A program made the translations under genes and the position numbers. From assembly GCF_007828865.1 (NCBI RefSeq), contig NZ_VIVK01000001.1, positions 5,084,001 through 5,148,000 on the forward strand: a stretch of DNA of 64,000 bases. The letters run 5' to 3'. This document shows, in pieces, positions 15,829 through 24,684 of the stretch (position 1 is its first letter; the number at the start of each line of letters is the position of its first letter). The stretch is from Kribbella amoyensis (GTDB lineage Bacteria > Actinomycetota > Actinomycetes > Propionibacteriales > Kribbellaceae). Under the pieces are notes generated by a model that made no database searches, was not told where the DNA came from, and saw nothing but the letters and a program-made list of their open reading frames with translations.

Positions 15829-18003
15829 TTGGCGAAACCACCTGAACAGGTCTCCGGCGATCGGCGCCGGCTACCGATGTGGCTGGACCTGCGCCGCACC
15901 GCCGGCGGTCTGCAGGCCATCTTCTTCGGCGGCCTCGCGTCGCTGATCTCGCTGGTCATCACGTTCTGGACCCTGCCGCAGATCAGCAGCGACGGACCGC
16001 TGCCGGTGCTGCGGCTGGTCGTGCTGCTCGCGATCATCGGCCTGCTGATGCGCTGGGTGCTGGCCGGCGTGGCGATCCTGATCGGCTCGATCGGCGTCCT
16101 GATCGGCGGTCTGCTGTCCCAGTTCGGCGTCGTGTACCTGGGCGTCAGCGTCGATCCCGGCGTCAACCTGCACGGCGGCCCCGAGGCGGCGCTGCTGGTC
16201 TCGATCGTGATGTCGTCGATCAGCGCCTTCGTCGGCTGGATCGCGTACGCCGGCAGTGACGACGCGTACGTCGCCGAGGTGATGCGCGGGGTCCGCCGGA
16301 GGGCGCGCCGGATCGAGCCCGCGCCGAAGACCGGGCTGCTGATCATTCAGCTGGACGGCCTGTCGGCGCCGCTGCTGAACTGGATGGTGCTGTCCGGCAA
16401 CCTGCCCACCATCGGCGGCTGGATCCGGGACGGCAGCCACTCGCTCGTCGGCTGGCACACCGGGGTCCCGGCGACCACGCCGGCCAGTCAGGCGGGCATC
16501 CTGCACGGTGGTTCCGGCCAGATCCCGGCCTTCCGGTGGTACGAGAAGGAGACCGGCCGGGTGATGGTGACCAACCGGGCCCGGGACGCCGCCGAGATCG
16601 AGGCCCGGATGTCGACCGGCCGCGGCCTGCTCGCCGACGGCGGCGCGAGTATCAGCAACAACTGGTCCGGGGACGCCCAGCAGTCCGTCCTCGTCTTCAG
16701 CCGCGCCGCCCTGCCGAACTACCGCAGCCGCGGGTACGTCCGCTTCTTCTCGAGTCCGCAGGGTGCCGCCCGTGGACTGGTGCTGTGCGTCGCCGAGATG
16801 GTCAAGGAGTTGCACCAGGCCCGGCGGCAACGCCGGCGGAACCTGGTCCCGCGGGTCAAGCGCGGCGGCTCGTACATCTTCCTGCGCGCGATCTCGAACG
16901 TGCTGCTCCGCGACCTCAACGTCTCGCTGATCACCGACGAGCTGGTCAAGGGCACCCCGGTGATCTACTGCGACTTCGTCGACTACGACGAGGTCGCCCA
17001 CCACGCCGGGCCGACCCGGCCGGAGTCGCTGCAGACGCTGGAGGGCCTGGACCGGGTGATCGGGTCGCTGCGCCGGATCATCGACACGCTGCCGCACTCG
17101 TACGAGATCGTGGTGCTGTCCGACCACGGCCAGAGCCAGGGCTCGACCTTCCTGCAGCGCTACGGCCGGACCCTGACCCAGGTGGTCGACGACCTGGTCG
17201 ACACCACCAAGGAGCCGGTGGCCGCGACCGGCAAGTCCGAGGGCTGGGGCCCGGTGAACGCGTTCCTGACCGAGCTGAGCCTGCGCCGCAGCGTGGCCGG
17301 CACGGTCACCCGGAAGGCCCTTCACGGCAAGGTGGGGCGCGGTGAGGTCGAGCTCGGCCCGGCCGACTGCGAACCACCGGTCGCTCCCGACGAGCAGATG
17401 GTCGTCACCTCGTCCGGCAACCTGGCGCTGATCTACCTCGCGACCACGCCCGGCCGGGTGCCGCTGGAGGAGATCGAGCTGCTGCATCCCCGGCTGATCC
17501 CAGGGCTCGCGACGCATCCCGGGATCGGGTTCGTCATGGTCGACTCGCTGGCCGAAGGCCCGGTGGTGATCGGGCGGGCCGGTGTCCACGTGCTGCGGAG
17601 CGGCCGGATCGAAGGCGTCGACCCGCTGGAGGCGTTCGGGCCGTACGCGCCGGCGTCGATGCTGCGGCAGTCGGACATTCCGCACAACGGCGACATCGTG
17701 GTGGTCAGCCGGCTGGACGAGCACACCCACGAGGTGGCCGCGTTCGAGGAACTGGTCGGCTGCCACGGCGGGATCGGCGGCTGGCAGACCGACGCGGTAC
17801 TGGTCCACCCGCGCCGCTTCGTGGTCGACGAGCCACCGGTCGGTTCGGATGCGGTGCACGAGCTGCTGATCGGCTGGCTCGACCAGCTCGGCCAGCGCCG
17901 GCACCCGGACGAGCTGACCAAGGACCAGCCGGTGGGGGACCGGCCGGCCGGGGACGAGGAGCAGCGGGTGGGCAGCCCGTCGGACGCGAGTGTGGAGGCC
18001 TGA
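15829..18003 (+). CDS. Membrane-anchored alkaline-phosphatase-superfamily phosphodiesterase
   Basis: 724 aa. Four N-terminal membrane segments (about 25-145) lead into a phosphodiesterase/nucleotide pyrophosphatase-type domain. Metal ligands of the superfamily are visible: LIIQLDGLSAPLL, the nucleophile region VPATTPASQAG, CDFVDYDEVAHHAGP and VVLSDHGQSQG. The C-terminal tail from about 680 is charged and disordered. The start is TTG with GGGGAG upstream; an ATG at 15877 is possible. It is first in a unit with a metallo-beta-lactamase-fold protein and a DedA protein, 3 bases apart. A membrane lipid or nucleotide phosphodiester could be the substrate; not determined. Confidence 0.82.
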   Translation: MAKPPEQVSGDRRRLPMWLDLRRTAGGLQAIFFGGLASLISLVITFWTLPQISSDGPLPVLRLVVLLAIIGLLMRWVLAGVAILIGSIGVLIGGLLSQFGVVYLGVSVDPGVNLHGGPEAALLVSIVMSSISAFVGWIAYAGSDDAYVAEVMRGVRRRARRIEPAPKTGLLIIQLDGLSAPLLNWMVLSGNLPTIGGWIRDGSHSLVGWHTGVPATTPASQAGILHGGSGQIPAFRWYEKETGRVMVTNRARDAAEIEARMSTGRGLLADGGASISNNWSGDAQQSVLVFSRAALPNYRSRGYVRFFSSPQGAARGLVLCVAEMVKELHQARRQRRRNLVPRVKRGGSYIFLRAISNVLLRDLNVSLITDELVKGTPVIYCDFVDYDEVAHHAGPTRPESLQTLEGLDRVIGSLRRIIDTLPHSYEIVVLSDHGQSQGSTFLQRYGRTLTQVVDDLVDTTKEPVAATGKSEGWGPVNAFLTELSLRRSVAGTVTRKALHGKVGRGEVELGPADCEPPVAPDEQMVVTSSGNLALIYLATTPGRVPLEEIELLHPRLIPGLATHPGIGFVMVDSLAEGPVVIGRAGVHVLRSGRIEGVDPLEAFGPYAPASMLRQSDIPHNGDIVVVSRLDEHTHEVAAFEELVGCHGGIGGWQTDAVLVHPRRFVVDEPPVGSDAVHELLIGWLDQLGQRRHPDELTKDQPVGDRPAGDEEQRVGSPSDASVEA

Positions 18004-18006
18004 GGC

Positions 18007-18774
18007 GTGCGGATCACCTGGTGGGGGCACAGCACGACCACGATCGAGGAGAACGGCACCAGGCTGCTCACCGACCCCGTACTGACCTCGCGGATCGCCC
18101 ACCTGCGCCGCCGTCGCGGTCCGGCCCCGCTGCCCGAAGCGGCCGAGTGCGACGCCGTCCTGGTCTCGCACCTGCACGCCGACCACCTGCACCTCACCTC
18201 GCTGCCGCTGGTCGCGCCGGGTGCCGCGTTGATCGTCCCCCGGGGCGCCGCCAAGCTGATCGAGAACGACTGCGGCAAGGCGATCGCGGACCGCTGCATC
18301 GAGGTTGCTCCCGGCAACCAAGTACGGATCGGCGGGCTCGAGCTGACCGCGGTGACCGCGCAGCACGACGGCCGCCGGCTGCCCTGGTCCTCCTACGCCG
18401 GGCCCGCGCTCGGGTACCGGGTCGAGGGGTCGCCGAGTGTCTGGTTCGCCGGGGACACCGGGTTGTTCGACGGGCTCGCGGCCGAGGTGGGTCCGGTCGA
18501 CCTCGCGCTGGTCCCGGTCGGTGGCTGGGGGCCGTCGCTCGGTCCGGGCCACCTGGATCCGCCGCGGGCGGCCGAGGCCGTCAGCCGGGTCGGTGCGCGG
18601 GTCGCGGTCCCGGTGCACTTCGGGACGTTCTGGCCGATCGGGTGCGACTGGCTGAAGCCGGAGTTGTTCCTGCCGCCGGGGGAGCGGTTCAAGGAGGAGA
18701 TGACCGCGGTGGATCCCGCCGTGAGAGTGGAGTTGCTGGTGCCCGGCGAATCGACCGAGGTGGTGCACCGATGA
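18007..18774 (+). CDS. Metallo-beta-lactamase-fold hydrolase (UlaG-like)
   Basis: 255 aa, cytoplasmic. The zinc motif HxHxDH is SHLHADHLH, and further ligands are probably in TAQHD, FAGDTGLFDG and VPVHFGTF. The N terminus RITWWGHSTTTIEENG is typical of UlaG/YtnP-like lactonases or phosphodiesterases. The GTG start lies 3 bases after the previous stop, and its own stop overlaps the DedA start (ATGA), so the three are one operon. The reaction is unknown. Confidence 0.86.
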   Translation: MRITWWGHSTTTIEENGTRLLTDPVLTSRIAHLRRRRGPAPLPEAAECDAVLVSHLHADHLHLTSLPLVAPGAALIVPRGAAKLIENDCGKAIADRCIEVAPGNQVRIGGLELTAVTAQHDGRRLPWSSYAGPALGYRVEGSPSVWFAGDTGLFDGLAAEVGPVDLALVPVGGWGPSLGPGHLDPPRAAEAVSRVGARVAVPVHFGTFWPIGCDWLKPELFLPPGERFKEEMTAVDPAVRVELLVPGESTEVVHR

Positions 18775-19388
18775 CCGGTGAGCCACGCTTCGACCTGTGG
18801 TACCTGATCGTGTTGGCGGGAGCGGTCCTGGTCGGTGCGGTCCTGCCGGTCCTGCCGACCGGGGCGGCCGTCTCGGCGGGTGCGGTGCTCGCGTCCCACC
18901 ACAACCCGATCGGTCTCGTCGGCGTACTGATCGCGGGCGCCTTCGGGGCGTACCTCGGCGACCTGATCGTGTACGCCGGGTGCCGGGCGGGCGGGGAGAC
19001 GCTGGCCAAGCGGGTCGGCTGGCTCCGGGAGAACGCGTCGCTGGAGAGTCTGCGCCTGCGCCTGGCCGATCACGAGGTCACCGTGTTGCTGACGTCCCGG
19101 CTGATCCCTGGCGGCCGGGTGCCCGTCCTGCTCGCGGCCGGGCTCGCGGGGTACCCGTGGCGCCGGTTCGCTGTGGTCGACCTGACCGCGTCGGCGTTGT
19201 GGGCGGCGGTCTACATGGCGATCGGGCTGCTCGGGTACGCGCTGTTCGACGACCCGTGGCAGGGCGTGGTGGCGGCGATCGTGCTGGTGCTGCTGGTGAC
19301 GCTGATCAGCAGCCTGGTCCAGCGCGCCCGGAAGCGGCGGGCCGGCGGACCGAACCCGACCGACGAGCCGGTCACCGACACGGAGTAG
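18771..19388 (+). CDS. DedA-family membrane protein
   Basis: 205 aa with four to five membrane segments. The DedA signature is seen as GAYLGDLIVYAGCR and LTSRLIPGGRVPVLLAAGLAG, where the conserved arginines and the glycine-rich turn form the re-entrant half-helices. DedA/VTT proteins flip or carry lipids such as undecaprenyl phosphate. Together with the two upstream hydrolases it suggests a lipid phosphate function, which is an inference. The start overlaps the previous stop. Confidence 0.88.
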   Translation: MTGEPRFDLWYLIVLAGAVLVGAVLPVLPTGAAVSAGAVLASHHNPIGLVGVLIAGAFGAYLGDLIVYAGCRAGGETLAKRVGWLRENASLESLRLRLADHEVTVLLTSRLIPGGRVPVLLAAGLAGYPWRRFAVVDLTASALWAAVYMAIGLLGYALFDDPWQGVVAAIVLVLLVTLISSLVQRARKRRAGGPNPTDEPVTDTE

Positions 19389-19430
19389 AGCTTGCGGAGC
19401 CGGCCCCGGACGTGGAGCTTCGGAGCCGGC
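19388..19430. repeat. Short direct repeat between convergent genes
   Basis: GAGCTTGCGGAGCCGGCC and, about 26 bases later, GAGCTTCGGAGCCGGCC lie between the stops of dedA and the TIGR03085 gene. No clean hairpin is formed. Confidence 0.4.
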
Positions 19431-19431
19431 C

Positions 19432-20073
19432 TCAGACGCCGAACGAGGTGGACCTCAGTCGCTCGACGATCTCGGCGTCGCCGTCCAGGTCGACCTGGGC
19501 GACCGTCTGCCGGCCGAAGCAGAACAGCAGCAGCTCGGCCGGTTCACCGGTCACCGTGACGGACCCGGCCGCGGTCGGCTTCTTCGCGACCGATTCGCGG
19601 CCGTCCGGTGTCCGCAGGACCAGTCCGCTCGGCGCCTTCCGGGTCATCGACTTCGCGGCCAGCCGGACCTGCTTCCACAGCGCGTCCTGCTGGTCGGCGG
19701 GCAGCGCGCGCGGCTCGTACTCGGGCTGCGCCCGGCGGACGTCCTCGTGGTGCACGAAGTACTCGGTGGTGTTCAGCTGGTGACCGAGCTTCGGGAACGA
19801 GTAGATCGAGAACGTCGGCGGCCCGGTGCGGACCTTCTCGACGATCTCGGCGAACGAGTACCGCGCCTTGGCCTGCGCCATCCGCCGCTCGGTGGTGTCC
19901 GACAGAGCCGGAATCATGATCCCCGGCCCGGCCAGTGGATCCGCCTCCCGGACCTGCAGATGCACCGCGAGGTCGTACGTGGTCCACCCCTCGCACAGTG
20001 TCGGCTGGTCAGGCCCGAGCCTCTCGAAGAGGTCACAAAGAGCAAGACGTTCTACCCGGCTGTAGTCGGTCAC
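19432..20073 (-). CDS. TIGR03085 family protein (DinB-like / mycothiol-dependent fold)
   Basis: 213 aa, typical length. The N-terminal four-helix domain contains LCEGWTTYDLAVHLQVRE, the histidine-bearing motif shared with mycothiol-dependent maleylpyruvate isomerase N-terminal domains, and LNTTEYFVHHEDVRRA supplies two more histidines for a metal site. The C-terminal part (PSGLVLRTPDGRE ...) is an SCP2-like fold. Family members are common near hisF/hisI in actinomycetes but have no proven function. The GTG start is preceded by a -10-like TACGAT and no Shine-Dalgarno. Confidence 0.85.
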   Translation of the reverse strand: MTDYSRVERLALCDLFERLGPDQPTLCEGWTTYDLAVHLQVREADPLAGPGIMIPALSDTTERRMAQAKARYSFAEIVEKVRTGPPTFSIYSFPKLGHQLNTTEYFVHHEDVRRAQPEYEPRALPADQQDALWKQVRLAAKSMTRKAPSGLVLRTPDGRESVAKKPTAAGSVTVTGEPAELLLFCFGRQTVAQVDLDGDAEIVERLRSTSFGV

Positions 20074-20079
20074 AACTCG

Positions 20080-20085
20080 ATCGTA
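20080..20085 (-). promoter_or_regulatory. Putative -10 of a leaderless transcript
   Basis: TACGAT on the minus strand, 6 nt before the GTG of the TIGR03085 gene. A weak TTCTGC sits 17 nt further upstream. Confidence 0.45.
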
Positions 20086-20177
20086 GTTGTCGGAGTCGAA
20101 TGGCAGAATGTCAGCGTTGTCAGGCTCGTGCCTGGCTCTCGCCCCTGACAGGTTCGTCTTCGAAGGATGTGCGCCGC

Positions 20178-22031
20178 GTGCCGCTGCCGAAAGTTCCCAG
20201 CAAGGGGAGCGTGACCCGGCGCGGGTTCGCTGTCCTGCGGGTCGCGATCTACGAGGAACCCTGGATCTTCGCGCTGTCGGTGCTCGCGAGCATGCTGTAC
20301 GGCGCGATGACGGTGGCCGACGGCTGGGCGCTCGGCTGGGCGACCGACCATGTGATCCGGCCGGCGCTGGAGCGGGGTGATACCACCTTCGGCGCGGTCG
20401 CGGGGCTGATCTCGCTGTTCCTCGGCATCGCCGTGCTGCGCGCGATCGGCGTGGTCGGCCGGCGGATCGGGGCCGGCGTGATGCAGTTCCGGCTGCAGGC
20501 CACGTACCGCCGCCGCGTCACCCGGCAGTACCTGAAACTCCCGCTGGAGTGGCACCACAAGCACCCGACCGGGATGCTGCTGTCCAACGCGAACGCCGAC
20601 GTCGAGTCGACCTGGTACCCGATCGCCCCGCTGCCGATGGCGGTCGGCGTGATCGCGATGCTTGCCTTCGCCACCGTCGCGATGTTCGCGGCCGATGTCT
20701 GGCTGGCCCTGGTCGGCTGCCTGATCTTCCCGCTCGTCTTCGTCGCCAATGTGTTCTTCCAGCGCGTTCTCCAGCCGCTGGCCACCCGTGCTCAGGAGTT
20801 GCGCGCGGATGTGTCCGAGGTCGCGCACGAGTCGTTCGACGGCGCCCTGGTGGTGAAGACGCTGGGCCGGGAAGCCGCCGAGACCGAGCGCTTCACGGTC
20901 CCGACCCACGAGCTGCGCGAGGCCAACATCGCGGTGAACAAGGCCCGCGGCGTCTTCGACCCGGTGATCGACAGCCTGCCCCGGATCGGCATCCTGATCG
21001 TGCTGCTGGTCGGTGTCGCCCGGGTGAAGTCGGGCGATGCCGAGGCCGGTGACGTCGTCCAGGTCGCGTTCCTGTTCACGCTGATCGGCTTCCCGATCCG
21101 CGCGCTCGGCTGGGTCCTCGGTGAGCTGCCGCGCTCGGTCGTCGGCTGGGACCGGGTCCAGCGCGTGCTGACCGCGGAAGGCGGCATGGAGTACGGCGAG
21201 GAGAAGCTGACCTCGGCCAAGGCGGCCCGGCTCGAGGTCACCGACGTGCGGTTCGGGTACCTGCCCGAGCGCGACGTACTCGCCGGGGTCGACTTCACCG
21301 TGGAGCCCGGCCGGACGGTCGCCGTCGTCGGTCCGACCGGGGCCGGCAAGTCCACGCTCACCACGTTGCTGACCCGGCTGGTCGACCCGGAGGAGGGCGC
21401 CGTCAAGGTCGACGGGCTCGACCTGCGCGAGTTGGCCCGGGACGAGCTGGCCGGCTCGGTCGCGCTGGTGGCGCAGACCGCGTTCCTGTTCGACGACACG
21501 ATCCGCGGCAACGTCACGCTCGGCGCCGACTACAGCGACGACGAGGTCTGGGACGCCCTCCGGGTCGCGCAGGGCGACGGCTTCGTGAAGACGCTGCCGG
21601 ACGGCCTGGACACCAAGGTGGGGGAGCGCGGTACGTCGCTGTCCGGCGGCCAGCGGCAGCGGATCGCGCTCGCCCGGGCCCTGGTCCGGCGGCCACGGCT
21701 GCTCATCCTCGACGACGCGACCAGCGCCGTGGACCCGCAGGTCGAGGCCCGGATCCTGGCCGGCCTGCGCAGCGCGGTCCAGGGCGAGGACGCGGCCACG
21801 ACCGTCCTGGTGATCGCGTACCGGAAGGCGACCATCTCGCTCGCCGACGAGGTGCTGTTCGTCGACGAGGGCCGGATCGCGGCGCAGGGGACCCACCTCG
21901 ACCTGCAGCGGTCCACCCCGGCGTACCGCGATCTCGTCGACGCGTACGAGAAGGACGCGGCCCGCCGCGAGGAGGAGGCCGACCTGGCCGCCGAACTCGA
22001 CGACCTCGACTCGGAAGGAGCGTCCGCGTGA
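20178..22031 (+). CDS. ABC exporter half-transporter, degenerate-site subunit
   Basis: 617 aa: six membrane helices (about 30-340) fused to an ATPase domain. Walker A is GPTGAGKS (385-392) and the signature is a perfect LSGGQ (488-492). However, the catalytic glutamate after Walker B is aspartate (LILDDATS, D513) and the switch histidine is tyrosine (VIAYRK, Y548). This is the pattern of the degenerate-site chain in heterodimeric exporters such as TM287/288 and BmrCD. The partner gene overlaps its stop. The start GTG 20178 has GAAGGA 10 bases upstream. Substrate, probably a drug or lipid, unknown. Confidence 0.92.
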   Translation: MPLPKVPSKGSVTRRGFAVLRVAIYEEPWIFALSVLASMLYGAMTVADGWALGWATDHVIRPALERGDTTFGAVAGLISLFLGIAVLRAIGVVGRRIGAGVMQFRLQATYRRRVTRQYLKLPLEWHHKHPTGMLLSNANADVESTWYPIAPLPMAVGVIAMLAFATVAMFAADVWLALVGCLIFPLVFVANVFFQRVLQPLATRAQELRADVSEVAHESFDGALVVKTLGREAAETERFTVPTHELREANIAVNKARGVFDPVIDSLPRIGILIVLLVGVARVKSGDAEAGDVVQVAFLFTLIGFPIRALGWVLGELPRSVVGWDRVQRVLTAEGGMEYGEEKLTSAKAARLEVTDVRFGYLPERDVLAGVDFTVEPGRTVAVVGPTGAGKSTLTTLLTRLVDPEEGAVKVDGLDLRELARDELAGSVALVAQTAFLFDDTIRGNVTLGADYSDDEVWDALRVAQGDGFVKTLPDGLDTKVGERGTSLSGGQRQRIALARALVRRPRLLILDDATSAVDPQVEARILAGLRSAVQGEDAATTVLVIAYRKATISLADEVLFVDEGRIAAQGTHLDLQRSTPAYRDLVDAYEKDAARREEEADLAAELDDLDSEGASA

Positions 22032-23824
22032 GCGCCGCAGAGGCCACCCGGCTCGACCACGGTGACGACGCCGGTGGGATGGAGACGCTACGGCAGGGCC
22101 TGCGGGTCTCGCCCGAACTCGGCCGCGGCTGGGTCGTCACCGGCCTGCTCGCGCTGACCATGACGGCCGGCCGGATCGTCATCCCGATCGCGGTCCAGCA
22201 GACCATCGACAAGGGGCTGTCGGGTCCCGGCGGCCCGGACATGGCGTTCGTCGCCTGGATGTGCCTGGCCTGCGTGGCCGGGATCCTGGTCACCGGCGTC
22301 GCCTCGTATCTCACCACCGTGCGGCTCGCGATCAACTCCGAGAGCGGCCTGGCGACGATGCGGATCAAGGCGTTCCGGCACGTCCACGACCTGCCGGTGC
22401 TGACCCAGAGCACCGAGCGCCGGGGTGCGCTGGTCAGCCGGGTGACGTCGGATGTCGACACGGTGTCGCAGTTCCTGCAGTTCGGCGGGTTCATCTTCCT
22501 GGTCAGCCTCGGGCAGATGCTGCTGGCGACCGTGGTGATGTTCATCTACTCCTGGCAGCTCGCCCTGGTCGTCCTGCTGTGCTTCGTGCCGTTGTTCGCC
22601 AGTCTGCGGTTCCTGCAGCGCAAGATGTCCGCCGCGTACGGCGTGGTCCGGGCGAAGGTCGGCGAGATGCTGTCCGCGATCGCCGAGCCGGTCGTCGGCG
22701 CGCAGGTGGTCCGGGCGTACGCGATCGAGCGGCGCACCCAGCAGCGGATCGACGCCTCGATCGAGGACTACCGCCGGACCGCGACCCGGGCCCAGGCGAT
22801 CACCGGGATCACCTTCTCGATCGGCGGTCTCGCCGCGGGCCTGGCGAACGCGGGCGTCCTCACGGCCGGCGTCCTGCTCGGTGTGGACGGTAACGCGACG
22901 CTCGGCGAGATCCTGGCCTTCATGTTCCTGGTCGCGTTGTTCTCCGACCCGGTGCAGATCGCGACCCAGGTCCTCACCGACGCGCAGAGCGCCTTCGCCG
23001 GCTGGCGCCGCGTCCTCGGGGTGATCGCGACCCCGGCCGACGTGGTCGACCCGGGCAAGGACGGGACGGTGCAGGACCGCGGCCCGATCACGGTCGAGTT
23101 CGACGACGTGCACTTCGCGTACCCGGAGGGCGAGCTCGTCCTGCGAGAGGTCGACGTCCGGCTCGAACCCCATCGCCGCGTCGCCGTGGTCGGGGAGACG
23201 GGTTCGGGCAAGACCACGTTCGCGAAGCTGCTGACCCGGTTGATGGATCCGAGTACGGGGGCGGTGCTGCTGGACGGAGTCGATGCCCGGCGGATCGCGT
23301 TCAGCTCGTTGCGGGAACGCGTCGTGATGGTGCCGCAGGACGGGTACCTGTTCGACTCGACGCTGGCCGAGAACGTCCGCTTCGGCCGGCCCGAGGTGAC
23401 CGACGAGGAGTTGCTCACCGCGTTCGAGTCGCTCGGCCTGACCGATTGGCTGGAGTCACTGCCCGACGGCCTGAACTCCCCGGTCGGCCAGCGCGGCGAG
23501 TCTCTGTCGGCCGGCGAACGGCAGCTGGTCGCCCTGGTCCGCGCGAACATCGCCGACCCGGATCTGCTGGTCCTCGACGAGGCCACCTCCGCGGTCGACC
23601 CGGGCACCGAGGTCCGCGTGAACGCCGCCCTCGAACGGCTGATGGCAGGGCGTACGTCGGTCACGATCGCGCACCGGCTGTCCACGGCCGAGGCCGCCGA
23701 CGAGGTGCTCGTGTTCGACCAGGGCCGGGTCGTCGAGAGAGGTACGCACGCCGACCTGGTCAACCAGGGCGGCGTCTACACCAGACTCCACGCATCCTGG
23801 ATCGCCCAGCGCTCCGCGGGTTGA
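22028..23824 (+). CDS. ABC exporter half-transporter, catalytic partner subunit
   Basis: 598 aa, same fold: six membrane helices then an ATPase domain. Walker A GETGSGKTT, intact catalytic glutamate (VLDEATS, E518) and intact switch histidine (IAHRLST, H549), but the signature is LSAGE (493-497) rather than LSGGQ. Its weak signature faces the defective Walker site of the first subunit, while its own good Walker site faces the good LSGGQ of the partner. GTG 22028 overlaps the preceding stop. The stop codon lies inside a 28-bp tandem repeat. Confidence 0.92.
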   Translation: MSAAEATRLDHGDDAGGMETLRQGLRVSPELGRGWVVTGLLALTMTAGRIVIPIAVQQTIDKGLSGPGGPDMAFVAWMCLACVAGILVTGVASYLTTVRLAINSESGLATMRIKAFRHVHDLPVLTQSTERRGALVSRVTSDVDTVSQFLQFGGFIFLVSLGQMLLATVVMFIYSWQLALVVLLCFVPLFASLRFLQRKMSAAYGVVRAKVGEMLSAIAEPVVGAQVVRAYAIERRTQQRIDASIEDYRRTATRAQAITGITFSIGGLAAGLANAGVLTAGVLLGVDGNATLGEILAFMFLVALFSDPVQIATQVLTDAQSAFAGWRRVLGVIATPADVVDPGKDGTVQDRGPITVEFDDVHFAYPEGELVLREVDVRLEPHRRVAVVGETGSGKTTFAKLLTRLMDPSTGAVLLDGVDARRIAFSSLRERVVMVPQDGYLFDSTLAENVRFGRPEVTDEELLTAFESLGLTDWLESLPDGLNSPVGQRGESLSAGERQLVALVRANIADPDLLVLDEATSAVDPGTEVRVNAALERLMAGRTSVTIAHRLSTAEAADEVLVFDQGRVVERGTHADLVNQGGVYTRLHASWIAQRSAG

Positions 23825-23872
23825 CATCTGAGCCCGGCGTTGTGCGGGTTGACCGCGGAGCCCGGCGTTGTG
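23817..23872. repeat. Two tandem 28-bp units over the ABC exporter stop codon
   Basis: CGGGTTGA... units at 23817-23844 and 23845-23872 share CGGGTTGAC at their start and GAGCCCGGCGTTGTG at their end, followed by a partial third. The first unit contains the TGA stop of the exporter gene, so the coding end itself is built of repeat sequence. Confidence 0.8.
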
Positions 23873-23895
23873 CGGGCTGAGAGCGGACAGGCAAC

Positions 23896-23935
23896 AGGCG
23901 GGCCGGGGAGGGAGGAAAGGGGCCCCGACCCGCCT
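23896..23935 (+). terminator. Terminator after the ABC exporter operon
   Basis: AGGCGGGCCGGGG (23896-23908) pairs with CCCCGACCCGCCT (23923-23935) with a single mismatch around a 14-nt purine-rich loop. Confidence 0.6.
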
Positions 23936-24093
23936 GTCAGCCTCGCAAGGGCGCACTGGTGAGGCAGCGCGCCCAGCCTGTGCAACTAGGAACCCAGCTG
24001 CGCCGAACGCTTCACGCCATCACGCAGCGATTGCTCAAGGCATCACCACGGAGTAACCGCCCGGCGGCGCCGCGCGGTCACGTCAGGCCGAAC

Positions 24094-24414
24094 TCACGGA
24101 GTCGGTGCGGCTCCGTTCTCCTGACCGGCGCCGGGCTGCGGCACGAGGAGGAACTCGACACCACCCTTGTCGTCCACCGCCGCGTCCAGGATCTTGTCGT
24201 CCAGGGTCTGGGCGGCGTTCTGCTCCAGGAACACCCGGGCCCCGGCCTCCTCGACCACCTGGTCGCCCGGCTTCGGCGCCTCGGTCGTGGTCACCGCCAG
24301 CGCCGGGTCGGCCGGATTCTCCTGCGAGATCCGCACCCCAGCTCCTTCCGGCGCCCCGTCGACGCCCGTGATGCTCTTGATCACCAGAGTCGCGTTCTCC
24401 GTCAACGTCAGCAC
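24094..24414 (-). CDS. HesB/IscA-like protein lacking the cluster cysteines
   Basis: 106 aa. The start MLTLTENATLVIKSITG and the pattern GVRISQ ... VVEEAGARVFLEQNAAQTLDDKILDA match the HesB/IscA iron-sulfur carrier fold. A true IscA has three conserved cysteines (one central, CGC near the end); this protein contains none, so it cannot bind a cluster in the usual way. Such cysteine-free versions are found in actinomycetes without known role. GTG start with GAGGAG six bases upstream. It stands alone between repeat arrays. Confidence 0.75.
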   Translation of the reverse strand: MLTLTENATLVIKSITGVDGAPEGAGVRISQENPADPALAVTTTEAPKPGDQVVEEAGARVFLEQNAAQTLDDKILDAAVDDKGGVEFLLVPQPGAGQENGAAPTP

Positions 24415-24541
24415 AACTACTCCTCGTATCGATCAACACGGTGAGCCAGCCCCGTGCCCGATCCCCCAACCCCCAAACGTCCCCATCCCAACCCTCGACA
24501 CAGCCCGGTCCGAACGCACTGAACCCGCCCCGGCCTCACCC

Positions 24542-24629
24542 CAACCCCACCCCGCATCACCGACCCATCCACCCCGCATCACCAACCCATCCACCCCGCA
24601 TCACCGACCCATCCACCCCGCGTCTCACG
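24542..24629. repeat. 22-bp tandem repeat, four units
   Basis: Units of the form CCCATCCACCCCGCATCACC plus two bases start at 24542, 24564, 24586 and 24608. The inner two are nearly identical; the outer two diverge at one end. Confidence 0.85.
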
Positions 24630-24684
24630 CCATCCGGGCCCCGCTCCACGGCCCGCCCCCGGACCACCTGAGACCGCCCCGAGT

